A DNA stretch of 63,125 nt, from NCBI GenBank assembly GCA_036394575.1, contig DASWEY010000065.1, forward strand, positions 1-63,125, read 5' to 3'. Within the stretch, counting starts at the first letter, position 1. The number at the start of each line of letters is the position of its first letter. The notes under the pieces were generated by a model. The model made no database searches. It saw only the letters and a program-made list of their open reading frames with translations, and was not told the DNA's origin. Shown here piece by piece: positions 31,388 through 40,841 of this stretch. Made by a program: the position numbers and the translations under genes. The stretch is from UKL13-2 sp036394575 (GTDB lineage: Bacteria > Pseudomonadota > Gammaproteobacteria > Burkholderiales > Usitatibacteraceae).

Positions 31388-33802
31388 CTAAGCCCCATAC
31401 GGCACCCAAATATTCTTAACCTGCGTCGCCTCCCGCAGCACCTCTTCCATTGCCGGCATCGCGCCGGTTGCCGCCATTACCCAAGTGCGCTTCATATTGT
31501 GGGCCGAGGCTTTTTGCACCGCGGTCTGCCCGGCGGCTGATCCCGCATACCAAATCGCATCCACATCATCGTGTTCGGCCAGGGTCTTGGCGAGCTCGTC
31601 GCGGTCGCCGGTCACGACGTTGATGGTGCCGGCGGGTACGTCGGAGGTTTCTAGCACCTGGTAGAGATCGGTGGCGCTGAGCGGGTGTTTGGGCGAGGGC
31701 ACGATGACGAGCGCGTTGCCCATGGCGAGTGCGGGTGCAGCGAGTGCGGCCAGCGCCAGCAGCGGGTTGTCGTCGGGCATGAGGATGGCGACGACACCCA
31801 TGGCTTCGTTCATGGCGAGGGTGACGTTGCGTTGCGGCACGCCGTGGATGCGGCCATCGTATTTGTCGGCCCAGGCGGCGGCGGTGAAAAGTTGATCGAT
31901 GCTGGCTTCCACTTCCGCGAGTGCGGCGGCGCTGCCCTGCCCGGTTTGCGCGCTGAGGCGGCGCGCGAATTCATCGGCGCGGGCGGCGAGATTTTCGGCG
32001 AGGAAGTAGACGATCTGCGCGCGGTTGTGCGCGGTGGCCTTGCTCCAGCCGCTGGCGGCGGCGCGGGCGGCTTCGACGGCGTTGCGGATGTCCTTGCGGT
32101 TGCCGGCGCCGACTTCGGCGATCAAATTCTTGTTCGGTCCATAGACGGGCAATGACAATCCGCCATCGGGGCGCGCCTGTTTGCCGGCGATGAACATCTT
32201 GGCGGTTCTATCAATTGCGGGCACAACAGAAAGTGAAACCACAGCATTGGCGCGGGTTTTGGAAGCTTTTTGGCTGGAAAGGCGCGCCAGTGCTTGAGTT
32301 TGGCTTTTTGTCTCTGCGTTATTGGCGCGGGTTTTCGCGTTTTTTCGTTTAACGTATTCAAACAGCCCTTCGCGCCCGCCCTCGCGGCCGAAGCCGGATT
32401 CGCGATAGCCGCCGAAGCCGGATGCCGCGTCAAACTGGTTGGTGCTGTTGATCCACACCGTGCCGGCTTTGACTTGGGTGGCGAGATCGAGTGCCAGGTT
32501 GATGTCCTCGCTCCAGATGCTGGCGGCCAGGCCATAGCGCGTGTTGTTGGCCAGGGCCACGGCTTCGGCCGGGGTGCGGAAGGTCATCGCGGCCAGCACC
32601 GGGCCGAAGATTTCCACTTGGGCGATGGTCGATGCGGGTGAAACATTCGTGAACAGCGTGGGCGGATAGAAGCAGCCCTCTGTCGGGCAACTCCAGCTCG
32701 GTTGCCATAGGGTGGCGCCTTCGTCGGCGCCTTGTTTGACGAGTGCCTGAATTTGCTTCAACTGCACCGGCGCGACGATGGCGCCGATATCGACGGCTTT
32801 ATCGAGCGGATCGCCGACGCGCAGTTTTTCCATGCGGTTGCGCAGCTTTTTGTACATCTTCTCGGCCACGCCTTCCTGCACCAGCAGGCGCGAACCGGCG
32901 CAGCACACCTGCCCCTGGTTGAACCAGATGGCATCGACCACGCCCTCGACGGCGGAATCGAGATCGGCATCGTCGAACACGATGAAGGGCGATTTGCCGC
33001 CGAGCTCGAGCGAGAGTTTTTTATGCGTGCCGGCCGTGGCCTTGCGGATGATGCGGCCGACGTCCGTCGAGCCGGTGAAGGCGATCTTGTCGACGTCCGC
33101 ATGTTCCACCAGCGCGGCACCGGTGCGGCCATCGCCGGTGATGATGTTCACCACGCCCGGCGGCAGGCCGACGCTGGCGCAAATTTCGGCGAACAACAAT
33201 GCTGTGAGCGAGGTAAATTCCGCCGGCTTCAACACCACGGTATTGCCCATGGCGATGGCCGGCGCAATTTTCCAGGACAGCATCAGCAGCGGAAAATTCC
33301 AGGGAATGATCTGCCCGACCACGCCCAGCGCCTGATGGTCCGGCAACTCGGCGGACATCAACTGCGCCCAGCCGGCGTGATGATAAAAATGGCGCGCGAC
33401 CAGCGGGATATCGATATCGCGCGTCTCGCGGATCGGCTTGCCGTTGTCCAGCGTTTCCAGCACCGCGAACAAACGCGAATGTTTTTGCACCTGGCGCGCG
33501 ATCGCGTACAGGTAGCGCGCGCGGACATGCCCGGGCGTGGCGCTCCAGGCGGGGAAGGCCTTGCGTGCGGCCTTGACGGCGGCGTTGACGTCGGCGGTGG
33601 AGGCTTGCGCGACGCTGGCGAGTTTTTTGCTGGTGGCGGGGTTGATGGAATCGAACCATTCCTTGCTTGACGGGTTCTTCCACTCATTGCCGATAAAGAG
33701 CTGGAACTTGCCCTCGTGCTCGGCGATCCAGTCGAGCGCCGGTTTGGCCGCTTCGGGGGCGGGACCGTATTCGAGGGTTTTGAGGATTTCGGCGACTTTC
33801 AT
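31388..33802 (-). CDS. Tandem aldehyde dehydrogenase fusion
   Basis: 804 residues from the ATG at 33802. Residues 30-485 form a complete aldehyde dehydrogenase with catalytic Glu266 (LELGGK) and Cys301 (GQVCCAGSR). Residues 535-804 form a second, shorter dehydrogenase-like domain with a Rossmann part but no active Cys, so it is likely structural. The linker (about 502-521) is encoded by a family B repeat at 32242-32298 that keeps the frame. Lying near deoC on the same strand, the enzyme probably oxidises the acetaldehyde released by deoxyribose-phosphate aldolase. The defence-like cassette follows directly behind it. Confidence 0.85.
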   Translation of the reverse strand: MKVAEILKTLEYGPAPEAAKPALDWIAEHEGKFQLFIGNEWKNPSSKEWFDSINPATSKKLASVAQASTADVNAAVKAARKAFPAWSATPGHVRARYLYAIARQVQKHSRLFAVLETLDNGKPIRETRDIDIPLVARHFYHHAGWAQLMSAELPDHQALGVVGQIIPWNFPLLMLSWKIAPAIAMGNTVVLKPAEFTSLTALLFAEICASVGLPPGVVNIITGDGRTGAALVEHADVDKIAFTGSTDVGRIIRKATAGTHKKLSLELGGKSPFIVFDDADLDSAVEGVVDAIWFNQGQVCCAGSRLLVQEGVAEKMYKKLRNRMEKLRVGDPLDKAVDIGAIVAPVQLKQIQALVKQGADEGATLWQPSWSCPTEGCFYPPTLFTNVSPASTIAQVEIFGPVLAAMTFRTPAEAVALANNTRYGLAASIWSEDINLALDLATQVKAGTVWINSTNQFDAASGFGGYRESGFGREGGREGLFEYVKRKNAKTRANNAETKSQTQALARLSSQKASKTRANAVVSLSVVPAIDRTAKMFIAGKQARPDGGLSLPVYGPNKNLIAEVGAGNRKDIRNAVEAARAAASGWSKATAHNRAQIVYFLAENLAARADEFARRLSAQTGQGSAAALAEVEASIDQLFTAAAWADKYDGRIHGVPQRNVTLAMNEAMGVVAILMPDDNPLLALAALAAPALAMGNALVIVPSPKHPLSATDLYQVLETSDVPAGTINVVTGDRDELAKTLAEHDDVDAIWYAGSAAGQTAVQKASAHNMKRTWVMAATGAMPAMEEVLREATQVKNIWVPYGA
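32242..32298. repeat. Family B palindrome inside the aldehyde dehydrogenase gene
   Basis: CAGCATTGGCGCGGGTTTTG to GGCGCGCCAGTGCTTGAG matches copies such as 6161-6226. It falls in the linker between the two dehydrogenase domains without breaking the reading frame. Confidence 0.7.
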
Positions 33803-33890
33803 CTTTTGGCTTTCTGGTCTCGTTGCTTTAATTATTTTTGCTATTGCAGTGGCAATGATGCGTTTGCGATTCAAATCGATGTGTATTCCC

Positions 33891-33978
33891 GTAGCCCGAA
33901 TGAAGCGCAGCGTAATCCGGGATTCCCGACACCGATAAACTGCCGACCTCGATTACGCTGCGCTTCATCGAGGCTACG
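33891..33978. repeat. Family D palindrome, left copy
   Basis: GTAGCCCGAATGAAGCGCAG at the left pairs with CTGCGCTTCATCGAGGCTAC at the right. The element is about 88 bases. A second copy in the same orientation lies at 34383; the cupin gene is between them. Confidence 0.75.
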
Positions 33979-34007
33979 ATTGCGGCGAGCCCAGAAAGAC
34001 ATCCCAT

Positions 34008-34343
34008 TCAATCGACGATAAACAGCTTTGCACCGACGTCGGTATATGAACGATGCGGCTCCGCGTTATCCGCCACCTGATAACTCATTCCCGGTTTCAA
34101 TACAAACTTGCGGCCGTCTTCCAGTTCGGTATGCAATTCACCTTCCATGCAAAGTAACACGTGGCCTTTCACGCACCAGTGATCCGCCAGATAGCCCGGT
34201 GTGTACTCGACTATCCGGACGCGGATGCCATTGAAATTTTGCGTGCGCCAGAACGCGGCGCCAGCGGTACCTTTGTGTTCAGTTCGTTCGATCGACGACC
34301 AATCGGTGGTGCCAAATGGGATGCTCGACATTTGCATTTCCAT
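34008..34343 (-). CDS. Small cupin-fold protein (DHCW-motif type)
   Basis: 111 residues; the ATG at 34331 is an alternative start. The single beta-barrel shows VRIVEYTPGYLADHWCVKGHVLLCMEGELHTELEDG, then LKPGMSYQVADNAEPHRSYT, the two cupin motifs. His in DHW, His in KGH and His in EPHRS are possible metal ligands. The function of this family is unknown to me. The gene is alone and bracketed by two direct family D repeats, one ending 30 bases past its stop and the other 40 bases before its start. Confidence 0.8.
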   Translation of the reverse strand: MEMQMSSIPFGTTDWSSIERTEHKGTAGAAFWRTQNFNGIRVRIVEYTPGYLADHWCVKGHVLLCMEGELHTELEDGRKFVLKPGMSYQVADNAEPHRSYTDVGAKLFIVD

Positions 34344-34382
34344 GCTCCGACAATATCAATTCAGAAAACAACTTTAAGCGTC

Positions 34383-34467
34383 GTAGCCCGGATGTAGCGC
34401 AGCAATCCGGGATTTCAACACCGATCAATTACGGCCCTCGATTACGCTGCGCTTCATCGAGGCTACG
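34383..34467. repeat. Family D palindrome, right copy
   Basis: GTAGCCCGGATGTAGCGCAG and the facing CTGCGCTTCATCGAGGCTAC. It is nearly the same as the left copy and in direct orientation. Confidence 0.75.
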
Positions 34468-34516
34468 TTTGCTCTGCATGCGGCGCGGATTCACGAGGCA
34501 TGTCGCGTGTCCACGC

Positions 34517-35533
34517 TCATCCCAACGGCTGATACTGCATCGACGCATAACGCCCATACGCAAAATGCTCCAGCTGGCGCTCGATATCGTTGATCAGGGC
34601 CGAGGCGCCGAGGCGGAACAGATTGGGTTGCAGCCATTCGTCGCCGAGCTCTTCTTTCATCAGCATCAGCCAATCGAGCGCCTGTTTGGCGCTGCGGATA
34701 CCGCCGGCGGGTTTGAAGCCGACCTTGACTCCCGTTTGCTCGTGATAGGCGCGGATGGCGCGGACCATCACCAGGCTGCCGGCGAGGGTGGCATTGGTGG
34801 GCTCCTTGCCGGTGGAGGTTTTGATGAAATCCGAGCCGGCCTGCATGCAGACGATGCTGGCGCGCATGATGTTCTTGAGGGTGCCGAGCTCGCCGGTGGC
34901 GATGATGGCTTTCATATGCGCCGGGCCGCAGGCTTCGCGGAAGGCTTTGACTTCGTCGTAGAGGGCGCGCCAGTTGGCGTTGAGCACGTGCTCCCGGGAG
35001 ATGACGATGTCGATTTCGGCGGCGCCGGCGGCCACGCTGGCCTTGATCTCTTCGATCTTCTGCGGGAAAGGAGTGAGGCCGGCGGGAAAACCGGTGGAGA
35101 CGGCCGCGACAGGGATGCCGGAGCCTTGCAGGGCCTCGACGGCGGTGGCCACGAACTGGTGATACACGCACACCGCGCCGGTGGTGAGCGGGAGGCCAGG
35201 CACGCCGAGGTCCTTGAGCAGTTCGCTGCGGATCGGCTGGCGGGCCTTGGCGCACAGGCGCTTGACGGTGCCGGGGGTATCGTCGCCGGACAGGGTGGTG
35301 AGATCGATATTGGTGACGGCATGCAGCAACCAGGCGGCCTGCCAGTCTTTTTTGACGGTGCGGCGGGTGCCGAGGCTGGCGGCGCGGCGTTCGATGGCGC
35401 TGCGGTTGACGCGCACGTCCTTGACGGGGCCGAGGTCGAAGCGGGTGCCGGGGTTGCGCTCCTCGTCGTGGGCGCCGCCCGGGACGGATTTGAGGCTGGG
35501 CAAGGTGGAAACGGAAGCGGAGAGTTTGGCCAT
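34517..35533 (-). CDS. deoC: Deoxyribose-phosphate aldolase
   Basis: 338 residues from the ATG at 35533. The TIM-barrel core has VSTGFPAG, the acidic EIDIVISRE strand, the Schiff-base lysine in DFIKTSTGK and the phosphate-binding KPAGGIR. It splits 2-deoxyribose 5-phosphate into glyceraldehyde 3-phosphate and acetaldehyde. About 70 residues precede the usual core, so it is of the longer type. The cupin gene and the aldehyde dehydrogenase follow on the same strand, and deoA with a nucleoside transporter lies 4 kb away, so the region breaks down deoxyribonucleosides. Confidence 0.92.
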   Translation of the reverse strand: MAKLSASVSTLPSLKSVPGGAHDEERNPGTRFDLGPVKDVRVNRSAIERRAASLGTRRTVKKDWQAAWLLHAVTNIDLTTLSGDDTPGTVKRLCAKARQPIRSELLKDLGVPGLPLTTGAVCVYHQFVATAVEALQGSGIPVAAVSTGFPAGLTPFPQKIEEIKASVAAGAAEIDIVISREHVLNANWRALYDEVKAFREACGPAHMKAIIATGELGTLKNIMRASIVCMQAGSDFIKTSTGKEPTNATLAGSLVMVRAIRAYHEQTGVKVGFKPAGGIRSAKQALDWLMLMKEELGDEWLQPNLFRLGASALINDIERQLEHFAYGRYASMQYQPLG

Positions 35534-35685
35534 GGGAATTCTCAATGAAATCAGTCGCAAATTATACGCCCCACCCTTTGCACCCTGCCGTCTGCGGATT
35601 ACAAAGCAACGCATTTAGCTTGCATTTCCTGGTGCCCGATGTGATACATTTTACGCAGGGAGTTTTCCTAATAATAAAAAAGACA

Positions 35686-35970
35686 ATGGCAAACATGACC
35701 AGACGCATGTGGTTTTTATTCGGAGCGCTTATCGTGGCTGCCATGCCCTTGGTGTGGCTGAGCCTGGATTCCAACGCGGGTGAGGTGCTGTTGCGCCTGA
35801 CCCAGCCGGCTGCGGTGCGCGATTACGCCAGCAAGCCCACCCGGGGTTCGACGCCATCGACGGTATCGGTCGGCACCTTGTCGATGGCGTCGCCCGCCCT
35901 CGGCGGCTCCAGATTCAATCCCGCCCGCACGCCTTCCCTGGTGGCCGGCTTCATTGCCGACTGGCGCTAG
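35686..35970 (+). CDS. Small single-pass membrane or exported protein
   Basis: 94 residues; an ATG at 35698 is the other start. After MTRRM comes one hydrophobic stretch (WFLFGALIVAAMPLVWLSL), a signal anchor or signal peptide. The remainder is Ser/Thr/Pro-rich. It is divergent from deoC. No family was recognised, and the coding call rests on the typical N-terminus and codon use. Confidence 0.45.
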   Translation: MANMTRRMWFLFGALIVAAMPLVWLSLDSNAGEVLLRLTQPAAVRDYASKPTRGSTPSTVSVGTLSMASPALGGSRFNPARTPSLVAGFIADWR

Positions 35971-35990
35971 TCTTGCGCTGATCTTCTACG

Positions 35991-36470
35991 CTATTCCTCG
36001 TCGATGGCGCCCGTGATCACTTTCTTGATCACGTCAAAACCGAAACCGCGCGACTGCAGATAACGAATCTGCCGATTGCGTTCATTGCTGTCGTTGGCCG
36101 ATTGCTGGAATTTGCGTTGCCATAGCGCCTGCGCGCGGGCGAGTTCGGATTCTTTCAGCGCCGCCACGGTTTCCGCCACGACATCCTCGGGCACGCCCTT
36201 TTGCTTCAGTGTGGCGCCGACGCGCCGGGCACCGTACTTGGCCCCCAGGCGGCGCGCATTGCCCTCGGCGAAGCGGGTTTCGTTCAGGAAGCCTTCCGCG
36301 GCGCACCAGTCGGCGACGGCTTCGGCCTCCGGTTTGCCGTACTCGGCGGCGATCAGTTTGGCGATGAACTCGCTGCGGCTCATATCGCGCCGCGAGAGCA
36401 TGGCCAGCGCCTTGGAGACGATGTCGCGGTTCCCGGGTTTGTCCGGCTTGCCGGGTTTATCGGGCTGCAT
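35991..36470 (-). CDS. recX: Regulatory protein RecX
   Basis: 159 residues from the ATG at 36470; the frame is open to 36650, but that part is low complexity. Three-helix repeats are typical: ALAMLSRRDMSRSEFIAKL, then WCAAEGFLNETRFAEGNARRLGAKYGARRV, and at the end RQIRYLQSRGFGFDVIKKVI. RecX binds RecA filaments and limits their growth. It lies downstream of recA on the same strand, separated by about 320 bases. Confidence 0.88.
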   Translation of the reverse strand: MQPDKPGKPDKPGNRDIVSKALAMLSRRDMSRSEFIAKLIAAEYGKPEAEAVADWCAAEGFLNETRFAEGNARRLGAKYGARRVGATLKQKGVPEDVVAETVAALKESELARAQALWQRKFQQSANDSNERNRQIRYLQSRGFGFDVIKKVITGAIDEE

Positions 36471-36793
36471 GGCGGATGTCGCCTGCAGTTCGGAAATGCC
36501 CGACAAGGCCGGACCTTGCGGCACGTACGGCGGATGCGACGTTTCCCGCACGGCAAATGGTGCCGGGTTCAGCGATGGTGCCGGCAGACAGCGAAAAAAA
36601 AGGCCGCCTTTCATCGACACTTCCGTGGCGACTGCATGCGGCCCAACCATCGAACTTGCCGGCGATGTGGCCGATCAGCCGTGCGGGCCATGGCAGGATT
36701 TTTGCTGCGGCGTGTACCTGTGGCGTACATTTTCGCGTCTCAATCCTGCGTTGACCGGCGCGCCCTGATCCTGCGCATCGCCAATAAACAGAA
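36471..36793. other. 323-base recA-recX gap
   Basis: No separate gene was seen. Its left half could encode an N-terminal extension of RecX. It contains a short A/T run but no clear terminator. Confidence 0.4.
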
Positions 36794-37852
<1,059 letters not shown>

Positions 37853-37903
37853 GGCAGGGCTCCCGGCTGTACGTTGGAAATAGATATTGGAAATAAGCAA
37901 AGG

Positions 37904-37936
37904 CTGTATTTGTGTACAGCCTGTATTTCCGTACAG
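37904..37936. promoter_or_regulatory. Two tandem LexA (SOS) boxes of recA
   Basis: CTGTATTTGTGTACAG (37904-37919) and CTGTATTTCCGTACAG (37921-37936) each match CTG-N10-CAG. They are one base apart, 50-85 bases upstream of the recA start. Two boxes suggest tight repression. Confidence 0.85.
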
Positions 37937-38020
37937 TACCGAAAAGTTTTGCCGGTTGCAAGAATTTTTTGCGGAAAACGGGCCGAATGGCTCGTTTGGG
38001 CCTTCCTTGAGCTTACGGCC

Positions 38021-38527
38021 TCAATTATGCAGGAGTTTGTTCAGGGCATGAACGATGGTTTGGTGGCGGATCGCCGCCCGGTCGCCCTTGAACACGCAAC
38101 GCTCTGAAATGATTGACTTATCTCGCACCACCCAGGCAAACCAGATGGTCCCGACCGGCTTCTCGACCGTGCCGCCATCGGGCCCGGCAACGCCGGTCAC
38201 GGCCACCGCCACATGGGCCTTGGAGCGCGCCAGGGCGCCCTCGGCCATTTGCCGCACGACCGCATCCGATACCGCGCCATAACGGTCGATGACGTTCGAT
38301 TCGACCCCCAGCATTTCCACCTTGGCCTCGTTGGAATAGGTCACGAAGGCGCGGTCGAACCAGGCCGAGCTGCCGGGAATGCGGGTGATGGCCTCGGCAA
38401 TGCCGCCGCCGGTGCAGGATTCCGCGGTGGCCAGCAGCAGGCTCTTGGCGCCGCGCGCGCGCTTCTCGCCCTTGGCTTTCAGGACGGCTCCGACTTGGGC
38501 GGCCAGTTTGTCGAGTTCGTCGCTCAT
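38021..38527 (-). CDS. pncC: Nicotinamide-nucleotide amidase (CinA C-terminal type)
   Basis: 168 residues from the ATG at 38527. LATAESCTGGGIAEAIT holds the catalytic Ser-Cys-Thr-Gly-Gly segment, and VAVTGVAGPDGGTVEKPVGTIWFAW is the other signature. The enzyme converts nicotinamide mononucleotide to nicotinate mononucleotide in the NAD cycle. The N-terminal CinA domain is absent, as in stand-alone PncC. Its start overlaps the stop of the acetyltransferase gene (ATGA), giving the transcript deoA-GNAT-pncC. Confidence 0.92.
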   Translation of the reverse strand: MSDELDKLAAQVGAVLKAKGEKRARGAKSLLLATAESCTGGGIAEAITRIPGSSAWFDRAFVTYSNEAKVEMLGVESNVIDRYGAVSDAVVRQMAEGALARSKAHVAVAVTGVAGPDGGTVEKPVGTIWFAWVVRDKSIISERCVFKGDRAAIRHQTIVHALNKLLHN

Positions 38528-39375
38528 TTCATTTCCGATGGTTGATGCGGGCCGATGCGCTGCGGCCCAATACGTTGCCAATAGGGATAGCGCGGCGCAA
38601 AACCGAAGCGCCGGTAAACCGCGATGGCCGGCGCATTGTTTTCATCGACCTGCAGGAAACCAGTATGCGCGCCCTGCGACTGACCCCAGGCCAGCAAATG
38701 CGCGATGAGCAATTTCGCATGGCCCTTGCCCTGCTCGGCCGGCGGAGTGCGCACACTGAAAATACCGATGTGACCGTCTTCGATGCGCGCCATGCCGCAG
38801 CACAACAGGCCATTGATGTTGCGCAAGCCCAGAAAAATTTGCGGGCCGCACCAAAGCTGCTGACGCTCCACGTCCAGTGCCGCCATTGCCGCTTCGGTGC
38901 CTTTCAATCGATGCACCTCGGCGATGCCCTCGGCGACGCTGCGTTCAATCACGCGGATGCCGGGCGCCGGTTCGGTGGCAGCGATCGGTTCGCGCAGCGG
39001 CATGCTCATGAATACGGTGTTGATTTCGCGTCGATAGCCGCGCGCGGCCAGCATCGCATCCAGCCCGGGCGGCGATAATGCCTCGGTGAGGCGAAACATC
39101 GGCGCCTGCCCGTGCCGGGCATACCAGGCTTCGCAAAAATCGATTTTCTCGGGCAGCGGCAGCGTGCCGGGATAAATGGCGGTGACCGTGTTCGAACGGC
39201 GCGTGTCGCCGCCGGAGGCGCGCAGCACCCAGCCGTCGTAAATATATTGATGCACCGCCGGCGCGGTATTGAGCGTCAGCTCTTCGAAACGGCGTGCGAC
39301 TTCCGGTGCGATGGGTGCGATGGGTACAATAGGCACGAGGGGCGCGAGGGATGCGGTGACAGGATCTGCGGCCAT
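38524..39375 (-). CDS. GNAT-family N-acetyltransferase
   Basis: 283 residues from the ATG at 39375, with GAGG upstream; an extension to 39456 would run back into deoA. The C-terminal half is a typical GNAT fold: FSVRTPPAEQGKGHAKLLIAHLL is the acetyl-CoA loop (Q-G-K-G-H), and FLQVDENNAPAIAVYRRFGFAPRYPY is the final strand-helix. The N-terminal half resembles a second, degenerate GNAT unit. It begins 7 bases after the deoA stop. The substrate is unknown. Confidence 0.85.
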   Translation of the reverse strand: MAADPVTASLAPLVPIVPIAPIAPEVARRFEELTLNTAPAVHQYIYDGWVLRASGGDTRRSNTVTAIYPGTLPLPEKIDFCEAWYARHGQAPMFRLTEALSPPGLDAMLAARGYRREINTVFMSMPLREPIAATEPAPGIRVIERSVAEGIAEVHRLKGTEAAMAALDVERQQLWCGPQIFLGLRNINGLLCCGMARIEDGHIGIFSVRTPPAEQGKGHAKLLIAHLLAWGQSQGAHTGFLQVDENNAPAIAVYRRFGFAPRYPYWQRIGPQRIGPHQPSEMK

Positions 39376-39382
39376 GCGAACC

Positions 39383-40702
39383 TCAGCGTACAACCCGGTA
39401 AAAGGTTTCGCGCACCGGCACGGCCCCTTCGGTAATGGTAAAGGCCTTGACGACATTGCCGATCACCGCCTTGGCGGCATGCTCGTCGCGCGCATGCACA
39501 ATGGCCAGCGCGTCGCCCGTGTTCACCGTGGCCCCCAGCGCCGCGAATTCGCTGATGCCCACAGTGAAATCGATCTTGTCGGCGGCACGCTGGCGACCAC
39601 CGCCCAGCGCGACCACGGCGATGCCCAGGGCGCGCGTGTCGATGGCGGCGATGACGCCATCCCGCGGCGCCCGCACTGCCACCTTCACCGTAGCGACCGG
39701 CAGATAGACATCGGGACGTTCCATCAGCAATTTGGGCCCGCCCAGCGCGGACACCATTTTGGCGAACACCTCGGCCGCATGCCCCTGCCCCAGGCTGCGC
39801 ACCAGCGCCTGCGTGGCGGCCGCTTCATTGACGGCGAGGCCGGACAGCACCAGCAATTCCACGCCCAGGGCCATGGTGACATCGTGCAGGCGGCTGGGGC
39901 GCGACACGCCGGTGAGGAAATCGATGGCGCATTGCACCTCGATGGCATTGCCGGCGCAGGGCGCCAAGGGCTCATTCATATCGGTGATCAGGGCCGAGGT
40001 TTTCATGCCGGCGCCGTTGCCGACATCGACGATGCTCTGCGCGAGGTCCTGGCATTTCACCATGGTCGGCATGAATGCGCCCGAGCCGGCCTTTACATCC
40101 ATCACCAGAGCATCGAGCCCGGCGGCGAGCTTCTTGGACAGGATCGAGGCGGTGATCAGCGGGATCGATTCCACCGTCGCGGTCACGTCGCGGGTCGCGT
40201 ACATGCGGCGGTCGGCGGGGGCCAGATCATTGGTCTGGCCGATAATGGCCACGCCCACGTCCTTCACCACCTGCTGGAATTTCTCGATGCTGACGCCGGT
40301 TTGATAACCGGCGATGGCATCGAGCTTGTCCAGGGTGCCGCCGGTATGGCCGAGGCCGCGGCCGGAAATCATCGGCACATAGGCGCCGCAGGCCGCGATC
40401 ATCGGGCCGAGGATCAGCGAGACCACGTCGCCGACGCCGCCGGTGGAATGCTTGTCGACCACCGGCCCCGGCAGGTTGAGCGATTTCCATTCCAGCACCT
40501 TGCCGGAATCGCGCATCGCGCAAGTTAGCGCCACGCGCTCTTCGCGATCCATGCCCTGGAAGTAGACCGCCATGGCGAAGGCGGCGATTTGCCCCTCGCT
40601 GACTTCGTCGCGGGTGATGCCCCGCACAAAGGCATTGATCTCGGCTAACGACAGCGCCGCGCCGTCGCGTTTTTTGCGGATGATTTCTTGCGCAAGGAAC
40701 AT
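39383..40702 (-). CDS. deoA: Thymidine phosphorylase
   Basis: 439 residues from the ATG at 40702, matching the usual start MFLAQEIIRKKRDG; a TTG at 40726 would add 8 residues. The phosphate-site signature VVDKHSTGGVGD, the SGRGLGHTGGTLDKLD segment and VMDVKAGSGAFM mark the pyrimidine phosphorylase family. It converts thymidine and phosphate to thymine and deoxyribose 1-phosphate, which feeds DeoC after isomerisation. The phosphopentomutase gene is not in the window. The transporter gene lies 140 bases upstream on the same strand. Confidence 0.94.
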   Translation of the reverse strand: MFLAQEIIRKKRDGAALSLAEINAFVRGITRDEVSEGQIAAFAMAVYFQGMDREERVALTCAMRDSGKVLEWKSLNLPGPVVDKHSTGGVGDVVSLILGPMIAACGAYVPMISGRGLGHTGGTLDKLDAIAGYQTGVSIEKFQQVVKDVGVAIIGQTNDLAPADRRMYATRDVTATVESIPLITASILSKKLAAGLDALVMDVKAGSGAFMPTMVKCQDLAQSIVDVGNGAGMKTSALITDMNEPLAPCAGNAIEVQCAIDFLTGVSRPSRLHDVTMALGVELLVLSGLAVNEAAATQALVRSLGQGHAAEVFAKMVSALGGPKLLMERPDVYLPVATVKVAVRAPRDGVIAAIDTRALGIAVVALGGGRQRAADKIDFTVGISEFAALGATVNTGDALAIVHARDEHAAKAVIGNVVKAFTITEGAVPVRETFYRVVR

Positions 40703-40841
40703 ATTCAGAGAGTCATTGAAATTCAAAGTTGCGGTTACGGAAAATTCATAAATTTCGTTGCTGCGTCTCCCCCTTTTGCAAAGGGGGAAGCAATTCTATT
40801 AACGCCTGCCTCCCAGCAACGTACCGAATTTCATCGCGCCA

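Noticed and set aside
36471..36650. 60-residue N-terminal extension of RecX
   Set aside because: Low complexity, Pro-rich and not RecX-like; the family starts near the ATG at 36470.
39269..40528. 419-codon frame opposite deoA
   Set aside because: His/Gly/Arg-rich antisense of thymidine phosphorylase.
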